This document shows positions 25,089 through 33,879 of a stretch of 64,000 nt of DNA, piece by piece (positions within the stretch are counted from its first letter, which is position 1; each line of letters opens with the position of its first letter). Made by a program: the position numbers and the translations under genes. Source of the DNA: Vicinamibacteria bacterium (GTDB taxonomy: Bacteria; Acidobacteriota; Vicinamibacteria; Fen-336). The notes beneath the pieces are model-generated. The model was not told the DNA's origin, made no database searches, and was given only the letters and a program-made list of their open reading frames with translations. The stretch is from positions 1 through 64,000 of the forward strand of contig DATMML010000133.1 in NCBI GenBank assembly GCA_035570235.1, in the 5' to 3' direction.

Positions 25089-26612
25089 ATGACCACGCGG
25101 ACGCCCTACCTCGCGAGTGGGCCGTCGCTGGCCGCTTCCTCTCCGCCCCTCCCCGGGGCGCGTTTCGAGGCTGTCGCTCGGCGGGCGCAGCAGGAGGTGC
25201 GTCCCGGCCTCGTTCTCGCCCTCCTCTACGCTTGCGGTCTGGCTGTGGCCCGCGCCATCGACGTTACCGAGGACGGCCCCGTCATGCTGCTCTTCGGGGC
25301 GGCCTACTCCGCAACGGTCACGGTCTCGGCCCTCCTCCGCCCTCGCTGGTACCTGCCGCTGGTGGTAGCTTACCTGCCCTTCAGCAAGGTCTACCCCCTT
25401 CCCGTGGCCGGAATCGCCGGCGCCAACTTGACCAACTTGCTGCTTGTGCTCGGACCCGTCGCTTGGTTATCCAGCCGTTTCCAGGGCCGACCTGACCTCC
25501 GCGCCAAGTTGCCTGACTTGCTGGCGGTGCTTTTCGTGGCTGTGGCATCGCTGAGCCTGCTCCCCGCCTACGCGGCCGGGCCCGGCCTTGGGGAACTCGT
25601 CCAGACCTATCGCGCCTGGCTTGCGCCCGTGCTGTTCTTCTTTATGGCGCGAGGGCTTGCGCGCGATCGAGAGGATATCCGCGCTGTGCTCCAGGTCATG
25701 GCCTGGACCACCCTCCTAGTCGCGGCCGACACCTGGAGGGCGGGGCTGGAGCGCTCGAGTCGGGGCAGCATCGACGCCGCCCGTGTTCCGGGCCTGATGG
25801 TGCAGGCCAATTCCATGGGCGCGTTTCTCGCCTATTACGGGGTCCCCCTTCTCGCCTTCGCAATGAATGCGCGACCCCGCCGCCGGGCCCTGGCCTACTT
25901 CGCTTCCTTCGCCTTCGCCGTCCGGGCGACGCTCTACACCTTTTCGCGCGGAGCCTATCTAGCCCTGGCCGCGGGCGCGGGAACCGTATTGGCTTTCACG
26001 AGCCCGGTGCTCCTGGCCACCGCGGGTGGAGGGGGAGCCGTGACCCTCCTAGCTTTTCCTTCCTTGATCCCCGAGAGCGTTCGCGAGCGCCTCGCCGACA
26101 CTACCGCGGAGCGTTCGGTGCCCTCGGCGTTTGAAGGGGAGAACGCGACGGTCAGCCTGGACCGCAGCAGCGCCCACCGCCTGGTCCTCTGGCGCGGCGC
26201 CGCGCAGATGATCGCAGATCACCCCCTCACCGGCGTAGGCCTGGGCCGTTTCCAAGAGCTCATCGGCTATTACACGGAGTACCCGCTGCGGAGGAGTGAT
26301 CCCCACGACGCTCACAATGCCTTCATCCTTCTGGCCGCGGAGACGGGCCTGCCCACTCTCGCCCTCCTTCTCTTGCTCTTTCTCGCCTGGTCCTTGATCG
26401 CCCTAAAGCTCCGCTTCCGACGCCGACACCCGGTCGACCGCGGCCTTGCCCTGGCCTTCCTGGGCAGCCTGGTTGCCGTGGTGGTGAGCTCCTTGCTGGG
26501 CTCGCGCTTCTCCGACGAGGCTCTCGTGGGGTGGTTCTGGATCCTGGCGGCCTTGGTCGTTGTTGCGGGTCGCCTTCGTGATCCTTTTCGGCCCGCACGC
26601 CGGGCGGCATGA
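25089..26612 (+). CDS. O-antigen ligase/polymerase-like membrane protein (Wzy type)
   Basis: From ATG 25089 (2 bp after the previous stop) the 507-residue protein has about 12 membrane helices. A large outer loop between helices carries RLVLWRGAAQMIADHPLTGV, GLGRFQELIGYYTEYPL and HDAHNAFILLAAETGLPTLA. This HNxxL/LGxxR pattern belongs to the Wzy_C/O-antigen ligase family (PF04932). In this locus a repeat-unit polymerase acting in the periplasm is the most likely role; ligase activity is the alternative. It overlaps the next gene by 4 bp. Confidence 0.9.
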   Translation: MTTRTPYLASGPSLAASSPPLPGARFEAVARRAQQEVRPGLVLALLYACGLAVARAIDVTEDGPVMLLFGAAYSATVTVSALLRPRWYLPLVVAYLPFSKVYPLPVAGIAGANLTNLLLVLGPVAWLSSRFQGRPDLRAKLPDLLAVLFVAVASLSLLPAYAAGPGLGELVQTYRAWLAPVLFFFMARGLARDREDIRAVLQVMAWTTLLVAADTWRAGLERSSRGSIDAARVPGLMVQANSMGAFLAYYGVPLLAFAMNARPRRRALAYFASFAFAVRATLYTFSRGAYLALAAGAGTVLAFTSPVLLATAGGGGAVTLLAFPSLIPESVRERLADTTAERSVPSAFEGENATVSLDRSSAHRLVLWRGAAQMIADHPLTGVGLGRFQELIGYYTEYPLRRSDPHDAHNAFILLAAETGLPTLALLLLLFLAWSLIALKLRFRRRHPVDRGLALAFLGSLVAVVVSSLLGSRFSDEALVGWFWILAALVVVAGRLRDPFRPARRAA

Positions 26613-27616
26613 CGGGCGCGGCTCCGATCAAACGGACGGTGGCCTGGAGCCTCCTCCGCTCCGGGGCTCTGCGCCTCCATCGCTCCCATTTCGAGAAGGG
26701 GCGGGCCATACTCCTCGCCTATCATCGCGTGAACGACGAGCGGGACCCCTTCTTCCCTTCCCTGCCCCGAAGTGATTTTGCCGCCCAGGTCGATTACATC
26801 GCCTCCCGTTATCGCGTGGAGCCCCTGGACGCAGTCGTCGCCTGGCTGGCCGATGGAGCACCGGGGCCTTCCCGCGTGGCCATAACCATCGACGACGGGT
26901 ATCCCGACACGTTCGAGGTCGTGCTACCCATCCTCGAAGGCCGCGGCCTACCCGCTACTCTGTTCCTTGCCACCGGTCCCCCGGAGACGGGCGAGCCCCT
27001 TTGGATCGACCGGATAAGGTGGGTGCTCAAGCACGCTCGGGCCACCGTGCTCGACGTTCCCGCCCTCGGTCTGCCTTCCTCGGGCCTGGGCCGGCCGAGC
27101 GCGCGCCTGGAGTTGCTCGCCCGCCTGCTCCGGCAGCTCAAGGCCTTGGGCCCGAAGGACGTGGAGGACGCGGTTGCCACCCTGGAGGCCGCCCTGCAGC
27201 CACAGGGCCCGCCCCTCCGCCTCCTCCGCTGGCCGGAGGTCCGGCGGATGACCGAGGGAGGGATCAGTCTCGCCGGCCACACCCATCGGCACTACATGCT
27301 CTCCCGGCTCGATGAAGGCAAGCAGGAGGACGAGATCACGACCTGCCTGCGGCTGATCGAGGAACGGGCCGGCCGCCAAGTCACGAGCTTCGCCTATCCC
27401 AACGGCGACCCGGAAGACTACGACGGGCGCACGATTGCCATTTTACGGCGCCTTGGCTTGCGCTGCGCGGTCACCTGCCGCAGGGGCCTGGCCCGCCCCG
27501 GCCAGGACCCCTTCCAGCTTCCCCGCCTTTATACCAACGAGCCGAGCCTCGCGCTCTTCGCCGCTCGCCTCGCAGGCCTCGGCCAAGAGGAGCGCGGGCG
27601 AGTAGAGGTCTCGTGA
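26609..27616 (+). CDS. Polysaccharide deacetylase (NodB family), first of three
   Basis: The 335-residue protein has the NodB domain with motif 1 TIDDGYPD (about residues 93-100) and the metal-binding histidines in GHTHRHYML. Motif 3 region SFAYPNGDPEDY follows. An AYHRV motif near residue 37 precedes it, as in exopolysaccharide-associated deacetylases. No signal peptide is evident, so it may act on lipid-linked intermediates in the cytoplasm. It overlaps both neighbours by 4 bp. Confidence 0.9.
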   Translation: MTGAAPIKRTVAWSLLRSGALRLHRSHFEKGRAILLAYHRVNDERDPFFPSLPRSDFAAQVDYIASRYRVEPLDAVVAWLADGAPGPSRVAITIDDGYPDTFEVVLPILEGRGLPATLFLATGPPETGEPLWIDRIRWVLKHARATVLDVPALGLPSSGLGRPSARLELLARLLRQLKALGPKDVEDAVATLEAALQPQGPPLRLLRWPEVRRMTEGGISLAGHTHRHYMLSRLDEGKQEDEITTCLRLIEERAGRQVTSFAYPNGDPEDYDGRTIAILRRLGLRCAVTCRRGLARPGQDPFQLPRLYTNEPSLALFAARLAGLGQEERGRVEVS

Positions 27617-29232
27617 TGCGCGGCTTGGGCGGAGGGACCGTCGCCCGCGCCATGATCGTGGTCTCCGCGTCCTCGGGCGCCGCCCTTCTGGTTGGCTTCT
27701 TCAAGAATGTCCTCGCCGCCTACTACTTCGGGACTTCGGGGGGTATGGATGCCTACCTTGTGGCGCTGCTCCTCCCGGATCTGGCCATGCAGCTCGCGCG
27801 CACGGGCGCGTTCAACTTCATCCCACTCTTCGCGGCCCAACGGGCCCGCTCCGAGGATGAGGCCTGGCGCGACGCGGGAAGGATGCTCAGTTATTGGCTG
27901 CTGCTGCTCTCGGGATCGCTGCTCATTGCCTATCTGGTATCGCCGGGGGCTATGTCACTGCTCGCCCCTGGGTTTAGCGAGGCGCGACGCACCCAGACGC
28001 TGGAGCTGACCCGAGTGCTCCTGCTCATGAGTGCCTCCCTGGGAGCGGGGCGCATCCTGGGCGTGGTGCTCCATGCAGAGCGGCGCTTTGCGGCGGTGGG
28101 GCTCTCCGAGATCGCCTTCCAGGCAGGCTCCACGGCTTTTCTGGTCGTTCATCATTGGATGGGGGTGGAGGCGCTCGCCCTCGCCCAGGTCTTCGGCGGC
28201 TTGTTGCAGTTCCTCGTAGTGACGGTAGCCCTTCTCCGGCGCCGGAACCGCCTCAAGGCCGGCCTCGATCTCACGAGCGCCCCGGTTCGGCGGCTGATCC
28301 GCCTCTCCCTGCCCGTCTATCTCGGCGACTCCGGCGACAAGCTCAACCTCATAGTCATGCGGGCCTTCGCCTCCCTCCTCCCCGTGGGCGCCGTCTCCGG
28401 GCTGCAGTATGCGTTCACTCCTGTCGAGGCGCTGCACCGCCTGCTCGTAGGCCCCCTGACCACCGCATTCTTTCCCTTCCTGTCCAGCCGCTTCGCGGAG
28501 CCCAACCAGCAACAGGCGAGGGTGAGCCTCGGCCGAGCTCTGCTGACTGCGGTCATGGTCTTCCTGCCTCTGGCGGCAGTCGTTTGGCTTGTGGCCGATC
28601 CCTTGGTGGTTGTGCTCTTCGAGCGCGGATCCTTCGACGTGCGCTCGACCAGCGTTACCGCCTCTGCACTCCGTCTCTTTGCGCCCTCTGTTTTCGCTTT
28701 GGCTCTAAATGAGCTCGTCGGCTCCGCCTTTCATGCCCGTCAGGACACCCTCACGCCCATGCGGGCGGGATTCGCCCGGGTGGCTTGCAACGCGATACTC
28801 TGCGCCACCCTCACCCCCTGGATGGGACACCGCGGCATTGCCCTCGCCACCACTCTCTCCCTGTACTTCAAGCTGCTCGTGCTGGCCTTCTGCCTACGTG
28901 GAGTGTTCACCCCGAGCGAGACGCGCCGGCATCTGCGTTCGCTCTACGGGGTGGTTTTCGCGGTAGGGGCCATGACGCTAACGGTCTACCCGGTCGCCGC
29001 CTTCAGCTCGACGCCGGCCGTGCTCGAGGGCTACGCCCTGCCCGCCGCCGTGGTCCTCGGTTTGCTCTGCCTCGGCGTCTACACAGCGGCTCTTTGGCTC
29101 TTCGCCCGCCGTCAGCTGCTCGTGCAACTCGCCTTCCTGCACCGAGCCCTGCGCCGCCCGGCCCGCCTCCCGCTCCCGGTCGCGGGCGCCTCCAGGAAGC
29201 CCACGGCCGTCGCTGAGCAATCCCCCATATGA
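27613..29232 (+). CDS. MurJ/MviN-like lipid-linked oligosaccharide flippase
   Basis: The 539-residue protein has about 14 membrane helices and MurJ-family landmarks: FFKNVLAAYYFGTSGGMDAY near the N-terminus, QYAFTPVEALHRLLVGPL and FERGSFDVRST. Either GTG 27613 or ATG 27616 can start it. It sits between two deacetylase genes inside the polysaccharide operon. It therefore more likely flips the polymer's undecaprenyl-linked repeat unit (Wzx role) than lipid II. Confidence 0.92.
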   Translation: MMRGLGGGTVARAMIVVSASSGAALLVGFFKNVLAAYYFGTSGGMDAYLVALLLPDLAMQLARTGAFNFIPLFAAQRARSEDEAWRDAGRMLSYWLLLLSGSLLIAYLVSPGAMSLLAPGFSEARRTQTLELTRVLLLMSASLGAGRILGVVLHAERRFAAVGLSEIAFQAGSTAFLVVHHWMGVEALALAQVFGGLLQFLVVTVALLRRRNRLKAGLDLTSAPVRRLIRLSLPVYLGDSGDKLNLIVMRAFASLLPVGAVSGLQYAFTPVEALHRLLVGPLTTAFFPFLSSRFAEPNQQQARVSLGRALLTAVMVFLPLAAVVWLVADPLVVVLFERGSFDVRSTSVTASALRLFAPSVFALALNELVGSAFHARQDTLTPMRAGFARVACNAILCATLTPWMGHRGIALATTLSLYFKLLVLAFCLRGVFTPSETRRHLRSLYGVVFAVGAMTLTVYPVAAFSSTPAVLEGYALPAAVVLGLLCLGVYTAALWLFARRQLLVQLAFLHRALRRPARLPLPVAGASRKPTAVAEQSPI

Positions 29233-30047
29233 CGACTGGTCGGCGCATCCTGCGACGGGCCCTCGTCCGTACATTCGCCCTGGCCGGCACGGGAGAGTCG
29301 GGCCTGCGCATCCTGACCTATCACCGGGTAAACGACGGCCATCCCCACGATCGCCTCAGCGTCACTTCTCGGGCCTTCACTGATCAGATGGATGCCCTTG
29401 CGAGCTCAGGCCGGCCCGTGCTCCCCCTTGCGCACGCGCTCCCCGCGTTGGGGGGGGCGGCTCCCCTACCCGCGGGCGCCGTAGCCCTCACTTTTGATGA
29501 CGGCTTCGAGGACAACTATTCCACCGCTCTGCCCATCCTCCACCGCTTCGGCTTCACCGCGACGTTTTTCATCGTCACCGGCGCCATAGGCGGGACGGAA
29601 ACGCTGGATCGGTACCGGGGCTGCTGCGCTGCCGATCGGATGCTCGACTGGGAGCAGGTCCTCTCTCTGCGCGCGCGGGGTCACACCATCGGCGGCCACG
29701 GCCGCACGCACCGCGAGCTAACGCGCGTGACCGCAGCGGAGTTGCGGGAAGAGGCCGAGGGTTGCCGGCGCGACATCGACGAACGCACCGGGGAGTCCCC
29801 CCGCTTGTTCTGCTACCCGCGGGGCCAGGAGTCGGTAGGTGTGAGACAGGTCGTGGCCGCGGCGGGGTTCGAGGCGGCCTGCACGGTGCGCCCGGGGGTC
29901 AACCCTCCGGGGACCGAGCCGTTTGTGCTCCGCCGCACGGAGATCTCTGGCGACGACACAAGCGAGGACTTCCGGCTCAAGCTGGAGGGCGGCTTCGACA
30001 CCTGGCATCGCTTCTGGCAACGAGCGCAGGCCGCGTGGGCCCCGTGA
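29229..30047 (+). CDS. Polysaccharide deacetylase (NodB family), second of three
   Basis: The 272-residue protein has the ILTYHRVND motif, then TFDDGFEDNYSTALPIL (motif 1), FFIVTGAIGG, the metal ligands in GGHGRTHREL, and a motif 3 region LFCYPRGQ. It overlaps the flippase stop by ATGA and the next gene by GTGA. The three deacetylases of the locus differ clearly in sequence, so they may act at different positions or stages of the polymer. Confidence 0.92.
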   Translation: MTTGRRILRRALVRTFALAGTGESGLRILTYHRVNDGHPHDRLSVTSRAFTDQMDALASSGRPVLPLAHALPALGGAAPLPAGAVALTFDDGFEDNYSTALPILHRFGFTATFFIVTGAIGGTETLDRYRGCCAADRMLDWEQVLSLRARGHTIGGHGRTHRELTRVTAAELREEAEGCRRDIDERTGESPRLFCYPRGQESVGVRQVVAAAGFEAACTVRPGVNPPGTEPFVLRRTEISGDDTSEDFRLKLEGGFDTWHRFWQRAQAAWAP

Positions 30048-31948
30048 ACCGGTCGACCCTGCGCTTTCCCTTGGTGCTGGTCGGGATCTTGACCGCGGGC
30101 TCGATTCTTGTCGCCGCGGTCGCCGGACGCCTTAAGACGGTTCGGGCGCGGCGGGCTCAACCATCAGGTTCTCAGAACGGGGCCCAGGCCCCGCCTCCCC
30201 CGCCTCCGGAGACTCGCTCGTCGACCCCGGCGGGCTTGGGCCTTTGGGTCCTAAGGGACTCGGTAAAGGTGCGGCCGGGCGATGGCCTCGGGGAACCACA
30301 GGCGGTCGGGGCGCCGGTGCGGCTCCAAGGCGCGCGTGGCGAGACCGTGGCCTTCCAGGTGGCACTGGCCTCCGAGAGGGGCAGCCCAAGGGTGGAGGTC
30401 GAGCTTAGCGATCTGGCGGGACAGGGCAGCCGACTCCCCCGCCGCCAGTTCGCCGCCTTCTTGGAGACCTACCTCTACTGTCCCGCAGTGGAAGGTAAGC
30501 TGGTCGCCCTCCCCCCCGGGGAGTACCCGGATCCCCTGGTGCCGCTCTGGGAAGACGCGCCGGGCAGCCGTCCCGTGGCCGCCCCGTTTTCCCTCATTCC
30601 CCGCCGCAACCAGGTTCTCTGGATCGATCTCGAGGTCCCACGCGGTGCAGCGGCCGGGAGCTATGCCGGCACCCTCACCTTCCGCGCGGAGGGACAGCCT
30701 CTGGCTGTGTTGCGGATCGAGCTACAGGTGCTCCCCTTCGAGATCCCCGCCCGCCCCTCGCTGGCAGCCTGGGTGCCCCTCTACGCGACCCGCCTCTGGG
30801 AGCGCGAGGGCCTTGCCCCCCTTCCCGCACCCGAGCGCCAGGGGGTCCTCGCGGCTTACTTCCGCATGGCCCACGCTCACCGCTTCGCCACCCAAATCAT
30901 GGAAGAGCAGCCGGAGCTACGATGGGACGAGAAGACGGGCGCTCTCCTCTCTGTGGCCTGGGCCGACTATGACTCCCGCTACGGATCTAGCCTCGATGGC
31001 TCTCTATTCACGGACCGGGAGCCGCCCCGCCTGTGGAAGGTTGGGGGCTTTGTCTGGTGGGGAGCCCGCACCGGCGATCCGCCCAACTTCGGCGGCGACT
31101 ACCGGCGAGACTCGGCCCTCACCCCCGCCCACCGCCGCGCCCTGATCGAGTATGCCCGCATCTGCGCCCAACACTTTCGCGAGAAGGGCTGGACGCGACC
31201 CCAGCTGTTCATGTACATGATCGACGAGCCGAAGTTCCGAGAGTACCCTGGCACACCGCGGCTCGTGAAGGACTACGGGGATGCCCTCCACGCGTCGGGC
31301 ACGCCCATCCGGCACTTGGTGACGATCGCCCCGCACGACAGCCCGGTCCCCGTGGGTGCGGTGGACATCTGGGCGACCTGGGGGGCGGGTTACCGCCCGC
31401 GGGAGATGGGCGCGCGGCAGTCACGCGGCGAGCAGGCCTGGTTCTACCAGCAGCACGAACCATTCGTGGGCGGCCACTGCTTGAACAATGAGGGCCTCGG
31501 CCTCCGCAGCTGGCCCTGGATCGCCGAGCGCTACGCCGTCGACGGGATCTTCCTCTGGGTCGGGAACTTCTGGGACCAAGATCCGTATCGAAGTGTCTAC
31601 AACTGGGACGATGGCCTCCTCGGGAATGGCGTGCTCTTCTACCCGGGAGCCATGCTCCCCTCCGTTGGCTTCCCGGCGGTGCGCGGCCCCGTTCCCTCCT
31701 TCCGCATGAAGGCGCTTCGTCGCGGCCTTCTCGACTACGAGTACCTGGCCCTGCTGAGGGCCCTCGGCGGCGATCCCGGCCCCCTTGTGCGCCGCGTGAT
31801 CCGCTCCGCCCTCAACGAGAAGGAGTACGACCCCTACTGGGATCACCCGCTCTGGGCCAAGCCGGGGGACTGGAGCCACAACCCCGCCGATTGGGATGCG
31901 GCGCGGGAGGAGGTGGCGCGCGACATCGTGCTCCGGAAGGCGCAATGA
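30044..31948 (+). CDS. DUF4091 / GH123-like glycoside-hydrolase-family protein
   Basis: GTG 30044 overlaps the preceding stop. The 634-residue product has an N-terminal membrane anchor or uncleaved signal (about residues 5-27) and a proline-rich linker (AQAPPPPPPETRSS). A beta domain follows, then a TIM-barrel-like part with FMYMIDEPKFREYPG; the D-E pair is at the position used by GH123 enzymes. DIWATWGAGYRPREMG and the C-terminal RMKALRRGLLDYEYLALLRA are typical of DUF4091 proteins. It may trim or edit N-acetylhexosamine-containing polymer in the periplasm, which would suit the flanking deacetylases. Substrate is inference. Confidence 0.85.
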   Translation: MNRSTLRFPLVLVGILTAGSILVAAVAGRLKTVRARRAQPSGSQNGAQAPPPPPPETRSSTPAGLGLWVLRDSVKVRPGDGLGEPQAVGAPVRLQGARGETVAFQVALASERGSPRVEVELSDLAGQGSRLPRRQFAAFLETYLYCPAVEGKLVALPPGEYPDPLVPLWEDAPGSRPVAAPFSLIPRRNQVLWIDLEVPRGAAAGSYAGTLTFRAEGQPLAVLRIELQVLPFEIPARPSLAAWVPLYATRLWEREGLAPLPAPERQGVLAAYFRMAHAHRFATQIMEEQPELRWDEKTGALLSVAWADYDSRYGSSLDGSLFTDREPPRLWKVGGFVWWGARTGDPPNFGGDYRRDSALTPAHRRALIEYARICAQHFREKGWTRPQLFMYMIDEPKFREYPGTPRLVKDYGDALHASGTPIRHLVTIAPHDSPVPVGAVDIWATWGAGYRPREMGARQSRGEQAWFYQQHEPFVGGHCLNNEGLGLRSWPWIAERYAVDGIFLWVGNFWDQDPYRSVYNWDDGLLGNGVLFYPGAMLPSVGFPAVRGPVPSFRMKALRRGLLDYEYLALLRALGGDPGPLVRRVIRSALNEKEYDPYWDHPLWAKPGDWSHNPADWDAAREEVARDIVLRKAQ

Positions 31949-32736
31949 GGCCCCCCCGCGCCGCCATCCTCATGTATCACCGGGTCAGCGAGACGGGCGC
32001 CGAACCGGAGGAGGGCGACTATGCCCTCCCGAGCGCGCTCTTCGAGGCCCAAATACGGCTTCTGGCCGCGGAGGGGCGAGCGGTGGTGCCTCTGGTCTCG
32101 CTCGCGCAGGGGCCCTACCCGGACGGGGCGGTCGTCCTCACCTTCGACGATGGCTGTGACACGGACGCCATGATCGCAGCGCCATTGCTCCGCACGCTAG
32201 GTTTTCCGGCCGCCTTCTTCGTAAACCCCGCGCGGGTCGGACAAGCCGGCCGCCTCTCCTGGGATCAGCTCCGCGGCCTGGCCGCGGATGGGTTTGCGAT
32301 CGGGTCGCATGGCCTGGACCACACACTACTCGACCACGTTTCCGCCCCTGAGCTGCAGCGGCAGCTCGTGGACTCGAAACAGCGCCTTCAGGAGTGCTTG
32401 CGTCAGCCCGTCGATGCCCTGTCCTTGCCCGGCGGCCGCGGCGGACGGCGCGCGTGGCGCATGGCGAACGCCGCGGGCTACCGCTGGGTGCTGGGATCCC
32501 GCCCGGGTCTCGTGCGCGGGGCGGCGGGGGCCGGCATACTACCTCGCTTCCCCCTGCGGCGGGCCCACGGCCTGGCCGGGTTCTCGGCCGCGGTCGGGCA
32601 GCGGCCCTCCTTCCTCCTCCGGCAGCTGCTGCGGCATCAGGCGACGCATGTCACTCGGGCGCTCCTATCCGCGCGAGCCTATGATAGCCTGCGCCGCCTC
32701 TGGCTCGCGCGCTTCCATCCCACGGGGAGGGCTTGA
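31945..32736 (+). CDS. Polysaccharide deacetylase (NodB family), third of three
   Basis: From ATG 31945 (ATGA overlap with the preceding stop) the product has 263 residues. ILMYHRVSETG opens the protein. Motif 1 is TFDDGCDTDAM and the histidine motif is GSHGLDHTLL. ALSLPGGRGGRRAWRMANAA corresponds to the later NodB motifs. The frame remains open to 31891, but that part is antisense to no signal and lacks a ribosome site. No secretion signal is seen. Confidence 0.9.
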   Translation: MRPPRAAILMYHRVSETGAEPEEGDYALPSALFEAQIRLLAAEGRAVVPLVSLAQGPYPDGAVVLTFDDGCDTDAMIAAPLLRTLGFPAAFFVNPARVGQAGRLSWDQLRGLAADGFAIGSHGLDHTLLDHVSAPELQRQLVDSKQRLQECLRQPVDALSLPGGRGGRRAWRMANAAGYRWVLGSRPGLVRGAAGAGILPRFPLRRAHGLAGFSAAVGQRPSFLLRQLLRHQATHVTRALLSARAYDSLRRLWLARFHPTGRA

Positions 32737-32739
32737 GAG

Positions 32740-33879
32740 GTGGGGCTCGTGTTCTGGATCGCAGCCGCGCTCGTTCTCTACGCCTACCTCGGCTACCCCA
32801 TCCTCATTACCGTCATGGCCCGACTATGGCCGGCGCCCGCGGTCTCTAAGCAGGACGTCACCCCCGCCCTCTCCCTCCTGATCATCGTCCACAACGAGGA
32901 GGCCTACCTCGAAGACAAGCTCCGCAATGCGCTTGCCCTCGACTACCCGAAGCACAAGCTCGAGATACTGGTCGTCTCCGATGGCTCCACGGACGGCACG
33001 GAAGCCATTGCCGTCAGCTTTGCGGCGGCGGGCGTTCGGCTCCTGTGCCTCGCCGGACCCCGTGGCAAGGCGGCCTGCCTCAACGAAGCAGTGCCCCGCG
33101 CCAGTGGCGATTTCGTAGTATTCACGGACGCCCGCCAGCCTCTCGCCCCGGATGCCGTGCGTCACCTCGTTGGCTACTTTGCCGACCCCTCGGTGGGCGC
33201 AGTGGGCGGCGAACTCCACCTGCTCACCCCTGCCGGCGTGCCCACCGAGGGGGTGGCGCTCTACTGGAGGTACGAGAAACTCATCCGTCGCGCAGAGAGC
33301 CGGTTCGACTCCACGGTGGGCGTAACGGGGGCCCTCTATGCGTTGCGCAGGGACCTGTTCGTGCCCCTCGATCCCCGAACGATTCTGGATGACGTCGCCC
33401 TGCCCATGGAGGTCGTGCTGGCCGGGCACCGGGTGCTCTTCGCCCCGGAGGCGCGAGCCTGGGACCGCATGGCCGAGAGCCCGGCCCGCGAGTTTCAACG
33501 CAAGGTCCGCACCCTGGCCGGAAACTTTCAGCTTCTCGCCCTGCGTCCCGTGCTTCTACACCCCGTGCGCGACCGTCTCCTCTGGCAGCTTCTCTCCCAC
33601 AAGGTCCTGCGCCTCGCGGTGCCTTGGTGCCTGCTCGTCCTCTTCCTAGCCAGCGCACAGCTCTCCTTTTCGGGCAGTGCCTTCTACCGGCTCGCGTTTG
33701 GCGCCCAAGTGCTCTTCTATCTCCTTGCCGCTGCCGGCGGACGTAAGGCCCGGGCGCGGAGCCCTCTGCGCCTGACCCTCCTTCCCTACACCCTCGCGCT
33801 GCTGAACCTGGCCGCCGCTCGCGGCCTGGTTGGCTTTCTCCGCGGCACGGAGACCGCGGTCTGGAAGAGTTCTTCATGA
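32740..33879 (+). CDS. Membrane glycosyltransferase, family 2
   Basis: The 379-residue protein starts with GTG, with GGGAGG 9 bp upstream. It has an N-terminal helix (about 3-22) and a GT-A domain with LLIIVHNEEAYLEDKL, EILVVSDGSTDGTEAI, a TDAR acidic motif, ILDDVALPMEVVLAG and FQRKVRTLAGNF. Three C-terminal helices follow. This layout matches membrane-bound GT2 enzymes that add sugars to lipid-linked intermediates on the inner face. It ends in an ATGA overlap with the next glycosyltransferase. Confidence 0.93.
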   Translation: MGLVFWIAAALVLYAYLGYPILITVMARLWPAPAVSKQDVTPALSLLIIVHNEEAYLEDKLRNALALDYPKHKLEILVVSDGSTDGTEAIAVSFAAAGVRLLCLAGPRGKAACLNEAVPRASGDFVVFTDARQPLAPDAVRHLVGYFADPSVGAVGGELHLLTPAGVPTEGVALYWRYEKLIRRAESRFDSTVGVTGALYALRRDLFVPLDPRTILDDVALPMEVVLAGHRVLFAPEARAWDRMAESPAREFQRKVRTLAGNFQLLALRPVLLHPVRDRLLWQLLSHKVLRLAVPWCLLVLFLASAQLSFSGSAFYRLAFGAQVLFYLLAAAGGRKARARSPLRLTLLPYTLALLNLAAARGLVGFLRGTETAVWKSSS

